A stretch of 64,000 nt of DNA from NCBI RefSeq assembly GCF_900096585.1, contig NZ_FMYH01000003.1, positions 248,001 through 312,000 on the forward strand, written 5' to 3'. Below, one piece after another: positions 36,007-43,493 of the stretch. Source of the DNA: Sanguibacter gelidistatuariae (GTDB lineage: Bacteria; Actinomycetota; Actinomycetes; Actinomycetales; Cellulomonadaceae). Both the position numbers and the translations under genes were made by a program. The notes beneath the pieces were generated by a model. That model had not been told where the DNA came from and made no database searches. It worked only from the letters and a program-made list of their open reading frames with translations. Position 1 is the first letter of the stretch, and every line of letters starts with the position of its first letter.

Positions 36007-36022
36007 GTCTCATGCTCATCGC

Positions 36023-36048
36023 AACTGCTTATATGGGTATAGGCAGTT
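36023..36048. promoter_or_regulatory. AT-rich palindrome after cofE
   Basis: Arms AACTGCTTATA and TATAGGCAGTT match in 10 of 11 pairs around a TGGG centre. It lies between the cofE stop and the degraded membrane-protein gene. It could be an operator or a short terminator. A related CTTATATAG string occurs on the other strand just upstream of the satD remnant (36788-36797). Confidence 0.5.
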
Positions 36049-36057
36049 CTGCGGGAT

Positions 36058-36234
36058 CAAAGAGTGCTTGCCGCGAGGTAGAGAATTGCTGCCGCCGAGA
36101 TCGTCCAACTCGTGAGGCTGCCGATGAGTCGTCCACCCTTGAGCGGGCCGACGAGAGATACGGTGCCCACAGGTGAGCCCCGACCGTACGATGTCGGCGA
36201 GGCCGATCAGGAGGACCAAGACCGACGCGGTCAT
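36058..36234 (-). pseudogene. Degraded small membrane protein gene (satD partner)
   Basis: It starts with ATG overlapping the satD stop (TGATG) and encodes MTASVLVLLIGLADIVRSGL, a plausible first membrane helix. The continuing frame then becomes Arg/His-rich nonsense. A different frame, entered near 36170, encodes VGPLKGGRLIGSLTSWTISA then AAILYLAASTL and a stop, which looks like the GRLIG membrane segment of the protein usually encoded beside actinobacterial satD (DUF3307 type, from memory). The simplest reading is a frameshift plus loss of the C-terminal part. Confidence 0.55.
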
Positions 36235-36767
36235 CAGGTGCCCAGCTCGTCGAGCACCTGGTGGGCCGCCACGAGCGTCGCTACGCCCGATCGCTGGAGG
36301 CTCTGCGAGACCGCCGACTGGGAGATGCGTTCCTCGGTCGCGAGCTCGGACTGCCGCCTGCCAAGCAAAGCACCGGCAGCAACGCATCGCTCGCGAGGGT
36401 TCATCCTGCGGATCGTGTGGTCGCGAACGAGGAGGTAGGAGTTGACGATCGCAGCGATGTCCGGACGCGAATCGTCGGAGGCCAACCACGTGCGTAGATA
36501 GGGGTTGGCCTTGTCCTCTCTGCTGTGGGCCTCGACGATCGCCTCCCGGGCGAACCACCATGCCGATCCGTCCTGGATCGTCGCATCGTCTCCGACGGTG
36601 CGCAGCTCTCCCAGGCCCAGCCCGAAACGACAGTCGACCTCGGGGGAGAAGAGCAGCTGAGCGATCGCGGTGGCCCGCAGGGCGGCGGCGACATCGTCGA
36701 ACACCGCCTGGAACTCGTCACCGACCGTGGCCCACAGGGGCTGGCGGAACGGGCACAGCGCATCCAC
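36234..36767 (-). pseudogene. satD: SatD-family protein gene, N-terminus missing
   Basis: Encodes up to 177 residues. The SatD core is clear: LWATVGDEFQAVFDDVAAAL, then FGLGLGELRTVGDD, DGSAWWFAREAI, and a C-terminal helix-turn-helix (RRQSELATEERISQSAVSQS). Family members usually have about 45 further N-terminal residues with an IVGSR-like motif. Here that part is absent and an in-frame TAG lies 48 bases upstream of the first possible GTG. With the broken membrane-protein gene that follows, the locus seems to be decaying. SatD was named for an acid-tolerance operon in streptococci; its function is unknown. Confidence 0.65.
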
Positions 36768-36851
36768 GGTCGAGAAGATCTGGTGCTCTATATAAGTGTT
36801 TGCGCGCTAGCAATTCATGGGCGATCCGGTGGGTCAACGGACATGCCCTGA

Positions 36852-37745
36852 TTACCCCTGGGCCCAGACATGCTCGCCGCTCCGGCGCCGCACCGCCGCG
36901 GACACCCGGGCCACCAGGCGCTCGGGGTGGCGCAGCACGTCGTCGGCCGTCGCAGTGATGATGAGCCACCCGGCGTCCTCAAGCCCGTGGCAACGCTCGA
37001 TGTCACGGCGCCAGGCGGCGGGGTCGGTGCGGTGGACGTCGCCGTCGTACTCGATCGCGATCTTGAGCCGGTGGTACTGGAGATCGGGCAGCGCGACGAA
37101 GTGTCCGGCGTCGTCATAGACCGGGGTGTTCACCTCCGGGCACGGCAGCCCGGCGGCGACGAGGACGAGCCGGGTGCGGGTCTCCATAGTCGAGTCGGTC
37201 CCGGCGACCATGAGCTCGAGCGCCGCGCGGCACGCGGTGAGGCCGCGCATCTTGTGCGTGTGGAGCATGAGTGACTCGAGCCGGCCGAGGTCCGTGACGG
37301 GTTCCACCCGGCGCAGCATCGCGTCGCCGAGGACCACGACGTCCGCGAGCGGCAGGTAGTGGGCCAGCTGCAACCAGGTCTGTTCCGGTGAGGTCACCGG
37401 CAGCGCCCCCACCTGCACGATGTCGAGGGCGGCCTGGGTGCACAGGTGTGCCGCGATCTCGGGTCGGTGCGGGCGGGTCTCGCGCCGGCGGGTCGTGACG
37501 TGCACGAGCGGGTCAGACTGCAGGCGCCACGGGACCTCGACCCCGAGCAGGGCGAGCGCGGTCACGTGGCTGAAGGCCGCGTCGTCGGGCAGGAGGGGGA
37601 GGGCGGCGTGACACCGGGCGTCGACCGAAGTGGGGCACGGGCCTTCGACCCGGACGCCGTGGAAGGGTGCGGTGAACCTTCGCGAGCGCATGGTGGCCCG
37701 GGTCAGCCCGAGGGCGAGTCCCTGCTGGATCGTGAAGGTGTCCAT
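36852..37745 (-). CDS. DUF559-type nuclease-fold protein with N-terminal AbiEi-like domain
   Basis: Protein of 297 residues of a type common in actinobacteria. The N-terminal part has an AbiEi-like winged-helix look (GLALGLTRATMRSRRFTAPFHGVRVEG, SHVTALALLGVEVPW). The C-terminal part resembles the Vsr/DUF559 PD-(D/E)xK fold: a Glu in DSTMETRTR, LPDLQYHRLKIAIEYDGDVHR carrying the Asp and Glu-x-Asp, and W-RRDIERCHGLEDAGWLIITATADDV. Function is unknown, possibly DNA repair, defence or a solitary antitoxin-like remnant. No partner toxin gene is adjacent. The GC-rich gap behind its start contains palindromic element copy 3. Confidence 0.75.
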   Translation of the reverse strand: MDTFTIQQGLALGLTRATMRSRRFTAPFHGVRVEGPCPTSVDARCHAALPLLPDDAAFSHVTALALLGVEVPWRLQSDPLVHVTTRRRETRPHRPEIAAHLCTQAALDIVQVGALPVTSPEQTWLQLAHYLPLADVVVLGDAMLRRVEPVTDLGRLESLMLHTHKMRGLTACRAALELMVAGTDSTMETRTRLVLVAAGLPCPEVNTPVYDDAGHFVALPDLQYHRLKIAIEYDGDVHRTDPAAWRRDIERCHGLEDAGWLIITATADDVLRHPERLVARVSAAVRRRSGEHVWAQG

Positions 37746-37807
37746 CCCTCATCCTCACGCCGCGCGGCGCCCTGCACCCCGATCCGTCGCCCCCTGTGGA
37801 CAACCCT

Positions 37808-37873
37808 CCGCTGAGTGCAGCCGAATGGCTGCCCGGTGTCCGGTTTGGGCAGCCAAACGACCGCACTCAGCGG
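37808..37873. repeat. Palindromic intergenic element, copy 3
   Basis: 66-bp element. Outer arms CCGCTGAGTGC/GCACTCAGCGG are perfect over 11 bp, the inner stem TGGCTGCC/GGCAGCCA closes a loop GTGTCCGGTTTG nearly identical to copy 2. It lies about 110 bases past the alcohol dehydrogenase stop. The stretch between (37880-37980) is a low-complexity run of GGCCGGCGGGGCC-like units with no gene. Confidence 0.8.
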
Positions 37874-37986
37874 AAGGAGAGGCGGAACAGCTGGGGCCGG
37901 TCGGGCCAGCGGGCCGGTGGGGCCAGCGGCCGGCGGGGCCGGCGGGCCGGCGGGGCCGGCGCGGTGGGGGAGGGCAGGGGCCGGCG

Positions 37987-39036
37987 TCAGGGGCGGAGGA
38001 GGACCTTGGTGGCGCGGCGTTCGTCCATCGCGGCGTAGGCCTCGGCGACGTCGGACAGGGGCAGCTCGAGGTCGAAGACCCGGCCGGGGTTGATCGCGCC
38101 GGATAGCACCTCGGGCAGCAGCTCCTCGATGTACCCGCGCACGGGCGCCACACCGCCGTTGACCCCGATGTTGGAGTTGAACAACGTCCGCACGGGCAGC
38201 TCAGGGCCGCCGTTGGGCACCCCGACGTAGCCGACCGTGCCACCGGGGCGCACGGACCGGATGGCCTGGTCCATCGACTCCGCGGTCCCCACGCACTCGA
38301 GCACGGCGTCCGGCCCGATTCCGTCGAAGAGCTCCTTGATCCGCGCCACCCCGGCGTCGCCCCGCTCGACGACGATGCCCGTCGCCCCGAACTCGAGGGC
38401 GATCGCCTGGCGGTCGGCGTGCCGCGACATGGCCACGACCTGCGAGGCACCCAGCCGCTTGGCGGCGAGCACGGCGCACAGCCCGACGGCGCCGTCGCCC
38501 ACGACTGCAACTGTGCTGCCGGCGGTGACCCCGGCGGACAGCGCGGCATGATGCCCGGTGCCCATCACGTCGGCGAGGGTGAGCAGGGAGGGGATGAGCG
38601 CGTCGTCGGGCATGGTGGGGGTCGCGACGAGGGTGCCGTCGGCGCAGGGGACCCGGACGCGCTCGCCCTGCGCGGCGTCGACCGGGTGGCCGTCGCGGTC
38701 GGTCGAGCCCCACCATCCGCCGTGCAGGCAGGACGTGCTCACGCCGTTGGCGCAGTTCACGCAGGTGTTGTCGCAGAAGTAGAACGGCGCGATGACGAAG
38801 TCGCCGACGGCGATCGCCTGGACGCCCGCGCCCACCTCCTCGACGATCCCGACGAGCTCGTGCCCGATCCGCCGGGGGTGCGGGGTCGGCGCGATCCCGC
38901 GGTAGGACCACAGGTCCGAACCGCATACGCAGGCCGCCACGACCCGGACGACGGCATCGGTGGGCAGGAGGATCTGGGGATCGGGAACGTCGTCGAGGCG
39001 AACGTCGCGCTCGCCGTAGATCACTGTTGCGCGCAT
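37987..39036 (-). CDS. Zinc-dependent alcohol dehydrogenase (MDR family)
   Basis: NAD(P)-dependent medium-chain dehydrogenase of 349 residues. Catalytic zinc ligands are in VCGSDLWSY (Cys near 38) and RRIGHELVGIVEEVG (GHE). The structural zinc loop has Cys in CDNTCVNCANGVSTSC, and the nucleotide-binding turn is VAVVGDGAVGLCAVLAAKRLGA. It resembles the TDH/formaldehyde-type branch with an HGGWWG segment, but the substrate is unknown. It is the last gene of a run on the same strand: MFS transporter, GH2 glycosidase, HhH-GPD protein, this gene (18 bases after the HhH-GPD stop). Confidence 0.9.
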   Translation of the reverse strand: MRATVIYGERDVRLDDVPDPQILLPTDAVVRVVAACVCGSDLWSYRGIAPTPHPRRIGHELVGIVEEVGAGVQAIAVGDFVIAPFYFCDNTCVNCANGVSTSCLHGGWWGSTDRDGHPVDAAQGERVRVPCADGTLVATPTMPDDALIPSLLTLADVMGTGHHAALSAGVTAGSTVAVVGDGAVGLCAVLAAKRLGASQVVAMSRHADRQAIALEFGATGIVVERGDAGVARIKELFDGIGPDAVLECVGTAESMDQAIRSVRPGGTVGYVGVPNGGPELPVRTLFNSNIGVNGGVAPVRGYIEELLPEVLSGAINPGRVFDLELPLSDVAEAYAAMDERRATKVLLRP

Positions 39037-39054
39037 GGGTACCAGTCTAGGTCG

Positions 39055-39636
39055 CTAGGTCTTAGTCGCCCGGGCGGCGGCCTTCGCGGCCTGCTTCGTC
39101 GCGCGGACCTCATGGAGGCTCGCGTCGTCGGTCACGTCGGCGATCGACCGTCGGGCGCCGTCCTCGCCGTAGGGGCCGGCGGCCGCGCGCCACCCCTCGG
39201 GCTCGACGCCATACTGCTTGCCCAGCAGGGCGAGGAAGATCCGTGCCTTCTGCTCACCGAAGCCCGGCAGCGCCTTGAGCCGGCGGAGCACCTCGGGGCC
39301 GTCGGGGGACCCGTCGGTCCACAGCCGGGTGACGTCGCCGCCGTAGGAGTCCTCGATCGCCCGGGCCACGGCCTGGATCCGCCCGGCCATCGACCCCGGG
39401 TAGCGGTGGACCGCCGGCGGCGTGGCGCACAGCGTCACGAAGTCCTCCGGCGCGGCTACCGAGATCGCGTGGACGTCGAGGGAACCCATCCGCTCGGCGA
39501 TCTTGCGCGGACCGGCGAAGGCGGACTCCATCGTCACCTGCTGGTCGAGGAGCATGCCGAGGAGCAGCGCGAAGGGATCGGTCGAGAGCAGGTGGTCGGC
39601 CTCGGGATCACCGGTGAGCCACAGGTCGGGTGTCAT
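39055..39636 (-). CDS. HhH-GPD family DNA repair-like protein
   Basis: Protein of 193 residues in the uncharacterised actinobacterial HhH-GPD group (TIGR03252 type). It has FALLLGMLLDQQVTMESAFAGP at the start, then VLRRLKALPGFGEQKARIFLALLG (the helix-hairpin-helix) and a Lys/Ala-rich tail ending KAAARATKT. The position that holds the catalytic Asp in endonuclease III and MutY (GVDTH) reads GVEPEGW here, so glycosylase activity is uncertain. ATG 39636 has TGGGGCG upstream. It starts 7 bases after the GH2 stop, so it likely shares the transcript. Confidence 0.82.
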   Translation of the reverse strand: MTPDLWLTGDPEADHLLSTDPFALLLGMLLDQQVTMESAFAGPRKIAERMGSLDVHAISVAAPEDFVTLCATPPAVHRYPGSMAGRIQAVARAIEDSYGGDVTRLWTDGSPDGPEVLRRLKALPGFGEQKARIFLALLGKQYGVEPEGWRAAAGPYGEDGARRSIADVTDDASLHEVRATKQAAKAAARATKT

Positions 39637-39643
39637 CGCCCCA

Positions 39644-41521
39644 TCATGGCAGCGGAGCTTGCCTGGCACCCGTGGACGGACTGGCCCAGGCATGGTCCGT
39701 CACCACAGGCAGTCGCAGCCGCGCGTTCACGGACTGCACGTCCTCCTCCGCGAGCTTGAGAACCCTCCGGTCGTAGCTGAGCACGCCGTTCGTCTCGTCT
39801 TCGACGTCGGTGAGCTGGGTGTACACGGTGGCCGACAGCCCCCGCTCGACCGCGGGAATCATCTCGCGTTCGTGCAGGCGCACGAACGCCGCCGTGAGGG
39901 CCCCTGCGTCGCCGAAGCGCTTGTAGCCGAACTCTCGCTCGCTGACGCTGTGCCCGGGCAGGCGCTGGCTGTAGCCGCCGTACTCCGAGACCACGACGAC
40001 GCGCTCGGCCGTCCCGCGGCGCCGCCGTGGCATCCGGAATGGCCGGAAGTACACGTGCAGGCTGGTCATGTCTCCGCCGCCCTGATCGTGCCAGCCGCTG
40101 GCGTGGTCGATGCTGCGGCTCGGGTCCAGGCCGCGCAGCAGCCGGGTGGCCTCGAGCGCGTCGAACTGACCCCACCCCTCGTTGAACGGAACCCAGGCCG
40201 CGATGCTCACGACCGAGCGCAGCAGCTCGACGGTGTCGCACATCTCGTGTGTCCAGTGCGCCCGGCCGGCGGCATCTGAGCGGGCGAAGGCCCGAAGTCG
40301 CGAGTCGCGCAGGCGCAGCGGCGCCAGCACTGGTGCGGTGATGACGACGGGCTTGTACCGGCCGCCTCCGTTGACCATGTCTTGCCAGACGAGCATGCCG
40401 AGTCGGTCACAGTGGTAATACCACCGCATAGGCTCGATCTTGATGTGTTTGCGCAGCATCGTGAAGCCGAGGCGCTTGGCGGTCGCGATGTCGTGCACCA
40501 TCGCCGCGTCGCTCGGTGGCGTGAAGAGGCCGTCGGGCCAGTACCCCTGGTCGAGCACGCCCGCGTGGAAGTAGGGCTCACCGTTGAGCAGCAGTCGCGG
40601 CAGTCCGGAGGAATCCGGGCCGATACCGAAGGTGCGCATGCCGAAGTAGCTGACCACGGTGTCGGTTCCGAGAGTCACTTCGACGTCGTAGAGGAAGGGA
40701 TCTTCGGGTGACCAGAGGCGGGCTCCCGGCATGTCGATCCGCGTCGGCGCCCCGATCATGGCCGTCGCGTGGGCCACGACGGCATCGCCGTCGCGCACCG
40801 TGATCAGTGCCTGCACGGTGGCCTGCACGGTGGCCGGCACGGAATCCGGACCGACGTCGCCGCGTGTGCGCACGGTGATCTCGATGGCGTCGAGCCCGGC
40901 CAGCGGCAGAATCTCGACGGCGTCGACGCACACGATCGGCACGGACTCCAACCACACCGTCTGCCAGATGCCGGACTGTGCCGTGTACCAGATGCCACCA
41001 CGGTCAAGCTTCTGTTTGCCGCGGGAGAGCTGCCCGTCGTCGCTCGGATCGCTGACCCGCACGCGCAGCTCGTTCACGCCGGGTCTAGCCGCCGCACTCG
41101 CGTCGAAGGTGAACGGCAGATATCCCCCGACATGGGAGCCGAGCTCGACGTCGTTCAACCAGACCGTGCAGCTCTGGTCGACCGCGCCGAAGCGCAGCAG
41201 CAGCCGCGTTCCCGCGCCTGGTACCAGCTCGGCCGCGAGCTCGAACGCGCGGGCGTAGTGCAGCCACTGCGTCGGCTGCAGCTGGCGCTCGACCCCGGAG
41301 AGCGTGGCCTCCGGGGAGAACGGCACGATGATGTCGCCGTCGTACCCGCCAGGCGTGGCATCCGTCGCCGTGATCGCGTAACGCCACCGTCCATTGAGAC
41401 TCTGGAAGCTCTCCCGCACGAGCTGCGGGCGCGGGTATTCCGGCAGCGGATTCTCGCTGTCGAGCTGTTCACCCCAGGGCGTCAGCAGGCGGGTCAGTGC
41501 GGGGCGTGGAGCGCGGCTCAT
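39644..41521 (-). CDS. Glycoside hydrolase family 2 protein
   Basis: Probably a beta-galactosidase, beta-glucuronidase or beta-mannosidase-type enzyme of 625 residues. It has the N-terminal sugar-binding jelly roll (FQSLNGRWRYAI, DIIVPFSPEATLSGV), an immunoglobulin-like domain, and the TIM barrel with FGMRTFGI, FTMLRKHIKIEPMRWYYHCDRLGMLVWQD. The acid/base Glu is in AAWVPFNEGWGQF, and the nucleophile is most likely the Glu of VVVSEYGGYS. It lacks a signal peptide, so it acts on imported glycosides, presumably brought in by the MFS protein whose stop it overlaps (ATGA). The substrate is not readable from sequence. Codon choice looks slightly less GC3-rich than in neighbours, by eye. Confidence 0.88.
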   Translation of the reverse strand: MSRAPRPALTRLLTPWGEQLDSENPLPEYPRPQLVRESFQSLNGRWRYAITATDATPGGYDGDIIVPFSPEATLSGVERQLQPTQWLHYARAFELAAELVPGAGTRLLLRFGAVDQSCTVWLNDVELGSHVGGYLPFTFDASAAARPGVNELRVRVSDPSDDGQLSRGKQKLDRGGIWYTAQSGIWQTVWLESVPIVCVDAVEILPLAGLDAIEITVRTRGDVGPDSVPATVQATVQALITVRDGDAVVAHATAMIGAPTRIDMPGARLWSPEDPFLYDVEVTLGTDTVVSYFGMRTFGIGPDSSGLPRLLLNGEPYFHAGVLDQGYWPDGLFTPPSDAAMVHDIATAKRLGFTMLRKHIKIEPMRWYYHCDRLGMLVWQDMVNGGGRYKPVVITAPVLAPLRLRDSRLRAFARSDAAGRAHWTHEMCDTVELLRSVVSIAAWVPFNEGWGQFDALEATRLLRGLDPSRSIDHASGWHDQGGGDMTSLHVYFRPFRMPRRRRGTAERVVVVSEYGGYSQRLPGHSVSEREFGYKRFGDAGALTAAFVRLHEREMIPAVERGLSATVYTQLTDVEDETNGVLSYDRRVLKLAEEDVQSVNARLRLPVVTDHAWASPSTGARQAPLP

Positions 41522-42885
41522 CGCTCGCGCTCCCGCCGCAGCAGCGCGAGCGCTGGAATGAGGACGAACAGGGTCACCACTGCCGCGGCGACGAAGATGC
41601 CGGCGGTGGGTACCTGCTTCGCCACGCCGAGCTCCTCGTAGGTCTCCCCGGCCCCGCGGATGACGGCGGCGCCGATGAACGGGCCGATCAGCATCGGCAG
41701 CAGGATGGCGAAGATCATGCGCAGACCCTGCACGGAGCCGACGCGGTCCCTCGGAGAGAAGTTGCGCACGGATGCGCCGATGGCCGCCGTCATGAGCATG
41801 AATCCGCTCATCATGAACAGGCCGGCGACGATCACGAAGACCGTGTCGCGCGCGATCGCCATCAGGGCGAGGCCGAGCACGTAGATCGCGGCGATCGGCA
41901 GGATCGACCGCACGGTTCCGATCCGATCGATCACCCGACCGCCCAGCACGCTGGCCACTGCGGCGCCGAGCAGGACGACGGCGAGCACCAGCGCATACTC
42001 CTCGATCTTCAGCGTGCGCTGGATGTAGATGATGAGGTACGGCAGGAAGATCTGGGTGGAGATGCCAAAGACCGCCCACGTGCTGAGCGCGAGATAGAGC
42101 GCCGGGTTTGAGCGCACGACGGAGGGCCGCAGCCCGTGCGCGATCGAGCGGAACACCCGATCGCTCTGCCTGGCCGGGTTGGGTACATCGCGAATGAGGA
42201 ACCAGGCCAGCACTCCGACCAGCATCGTCGCGAACCCGATGATGGCGAAGAACTCCCGCCATTGGCCGGCGCGTGTGAAGCCGTCGAGGGCGCCGAAGAC
42301 GATCAGCATGCTGAGCAGCGGCAAGGCCGCCAGCACGGATTCGATCTTGGCGCGGTTGCTCACGGTGGTCACGTCGGTCACCCACGCATTGAACGCGGCA
42401 TCGTTGGCGCTGGACCCGATGACCGTCATCACGCAGTCCAGCAGGATCACCACGAGAACCGTCGCGACCACGGCGTCGATCACGGGCACGAGCTGCCCGA
42501 CGCCCTCGACTGAGACAAAACCGAAGGCCGTCGTCGACAGGCCCCAGAGCAGGTAGCCCACCACGATGAAGATGCGGCGCTTGCCGAGCCTGTCGCTGAC
42601 CGCCCCGATCAGCAGCGTGGCGATCGTCGCCGCGACGGCGCTCGCCGCGACCATCGCCGCGAGCGCGGTCGGGTCGTCGGTGATGGTGTCGTAGACGAAG
42701 ACGTTGAGATACATGTTCTCGAGCGTCCACGCGATCTGGCCGACCAGGCCGACGATCACCACGGCGAACCACCGCCGGGCACCGAACGTTCCTGCCGGGT
42801 GGCCCGCGGGCGGGTGCGCTGCCTCGGCAGCGTCCGGGGCGCGGGTGGTGGTTTCCTCAGGGCTTTGTGTCACGTCAGGTCCCAT
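41518..42885 (-). CDS. MFS transporter, probable glycoside importer
   Basis: Membrane carrier of 455 residues with 12 helices. The N-terminal half starts at WFAVVIVGLVGQIAWTLENMYLNVF and includes the MFS loop-2 motif GAVSDRLGKRRIF. The second half has GGRVIDRIGTVRSI. The N-terminal tail of about 35 residues is Pro/Ala-rich. Its coupling to the GH2 glycosidase suggests uptake of a glycoside or disaccharide. I set the start at ATG 42885; a longer frame reaching 43053 crosses the divergent promoter and is unlikely. The divergent gap to the CoA-binding gene contains ACAAC...GTTGT half-sites (42942-42962). Confidence 0.85.
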   Translation of the reverse strand: MGPDVTQSPEETTTRAPDAAEAAHPPAGHPAGTFGARRWFAVVIVGLVGQIAWTLENMYLNVFVYDTITDDPTALAAMVAASAVAATIATLLIGAVSDRLGKRRIFIVVGYLLWGLSTTAFGFVSVEGVGQLVPVIDAVVATVLVVILLDCVMTVIGSSANDAAFNAWVTDVTTVSNRAKIESVLAALPLLSMLIVFGALDGFTRAGQWREFFAIIGFATMLVGVLAWFLIRDVPNPARQSDRVFRSIAHGLRPSVVRSNPALYLALSTWAVFGISTQIFLPYLIIYIQRTLKIEEYALVLAVVLLGAAVASVLGGRVIDRIGTVRSILPIAAIYVLGLALMAIARDTVFVIVAGLFMMSGFMLMTAAIGASVRNFSPRDRVGSVQGLRMIFAILLPMLIGPFIGAAVIRGAGETYEELGVAKQVPTAGIFVAAAVVTLFVLIPALALLRRERER

Positions 42886-42970
42886 CGCGATCACCGTCGA
42901 TTGCAGAGCGCAGCACCGGGCACGATCCCGCCGCCTGGAGGACAACTTTAGAGTGTGGTTGTGTGGGGGT

Positions 42971-43402
42971 ATGACACACACGAACGATCCCGCGGTGATC
43001 CGCCGGTTGCTGACCGAACCGGGCCGGTGGGCCGTCGTCGGGCTCTCGGACAACCCCGCGCGCGTTGCCTATTCGATCGCCACGTATCTCCAGGGGACCG
43101 GCATGGAGATCGTCCCGGTCCACCCCAAGGCCGAGACGGTGCACGGGGCCCGCGGTTTCCCGTCCCTGGCCGACGTCCCGGGGCAGATCGACGTCGTTGA
43201 CGTGTTCGTGCGCTCCGACCTGGCCGGAGACGTCGTCGACCAGGCGATCGCGGTGGGGGCGAAGGCGGTGTGGCTCCAGCTCGGGGTGATCGACGACGCC
43301 GCGGCCGAGCGCGCGTCGAAGGCTGGGCTCGATGTCGTCATGGACACGTGCCCGGCCATCGAGGGGCCGAAGCTGAACGGCCACGCAGGCCCGACGGCAT
43401 AG
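42971..43402 (+). CDS. CoA-binding domain protein (YccU type)
   Basis: Rossmann-fold protein of 143 residues with the CoA_binding_2 domain. It contains WAVVGLSDNPARVAYSIATYLQG (nucleotide loop), VPVHPKAETVHGARGFPSLADVP, VDVFVRSDLAGDVVDQAI, KAVWLQLGVID and VMDTCPAIE. Members bind CoA; their cellular role is not established. GGGGG directly precedes ATG 42971. The longer open frame upstream runs through the MFS gene on the other strand and is not used. Confidence 0.88.
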   Translation: MTHTNDPAVIRRLLTEPGRWAVVGLSDNPARVAYSIATYLQGTGMEIVPVHPKAETVHGARGFPSLADVPGQIDVVDVFVRSDLAGDVVDQAIAVGAKAVWLQLGVIDDAAAERASKAGLDVVMDTCPAIEGPKLNGHAGPTA

Positions 43403-43447
43403 TCCCGGCGGACCCGCGTGGCTGGTCAAAGGGGCGGCCCGCTCGGG

Positions 43448-43473
43448 CGCCAGGGACAGGGCGGTCCCTGGCG
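43448..43473. terminator. Bidirectional terminator between convergent genes
   Basis: Perfect 10-bp stem CGCCAGGGAC/GTCCCTGGCG with a 6-base loop in the 91-bp gap between the CoA-binding gene and the GH42 gene. Confidence 0.75.
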
Positions 43474-43493
43474 AAGCGGTCGGGCCGACCCGG

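Noticed and set aside
36852-37745. Toxin-antitoxin pair around the DUF559/AbiEi-like protein
   Set aside because: No toxin-like gene is adjacent on either side; the neighbour is the satD remnant.
37880-37980. GGCCGGCGGGGCC-rich stretch as a possible structured RNA
   Set aside because: It is low-complexity repetition with many equivalent pairings and no distinct motif.
39644-42772. A single 1042-codon open frame suggesting one giant glycosidase
   Set aside because: Only the part from 41521 downward looks like protein (GH2). The upstream part is out of frame with the MFS gene, and the GH2 ATG overlaps the MFS stop.
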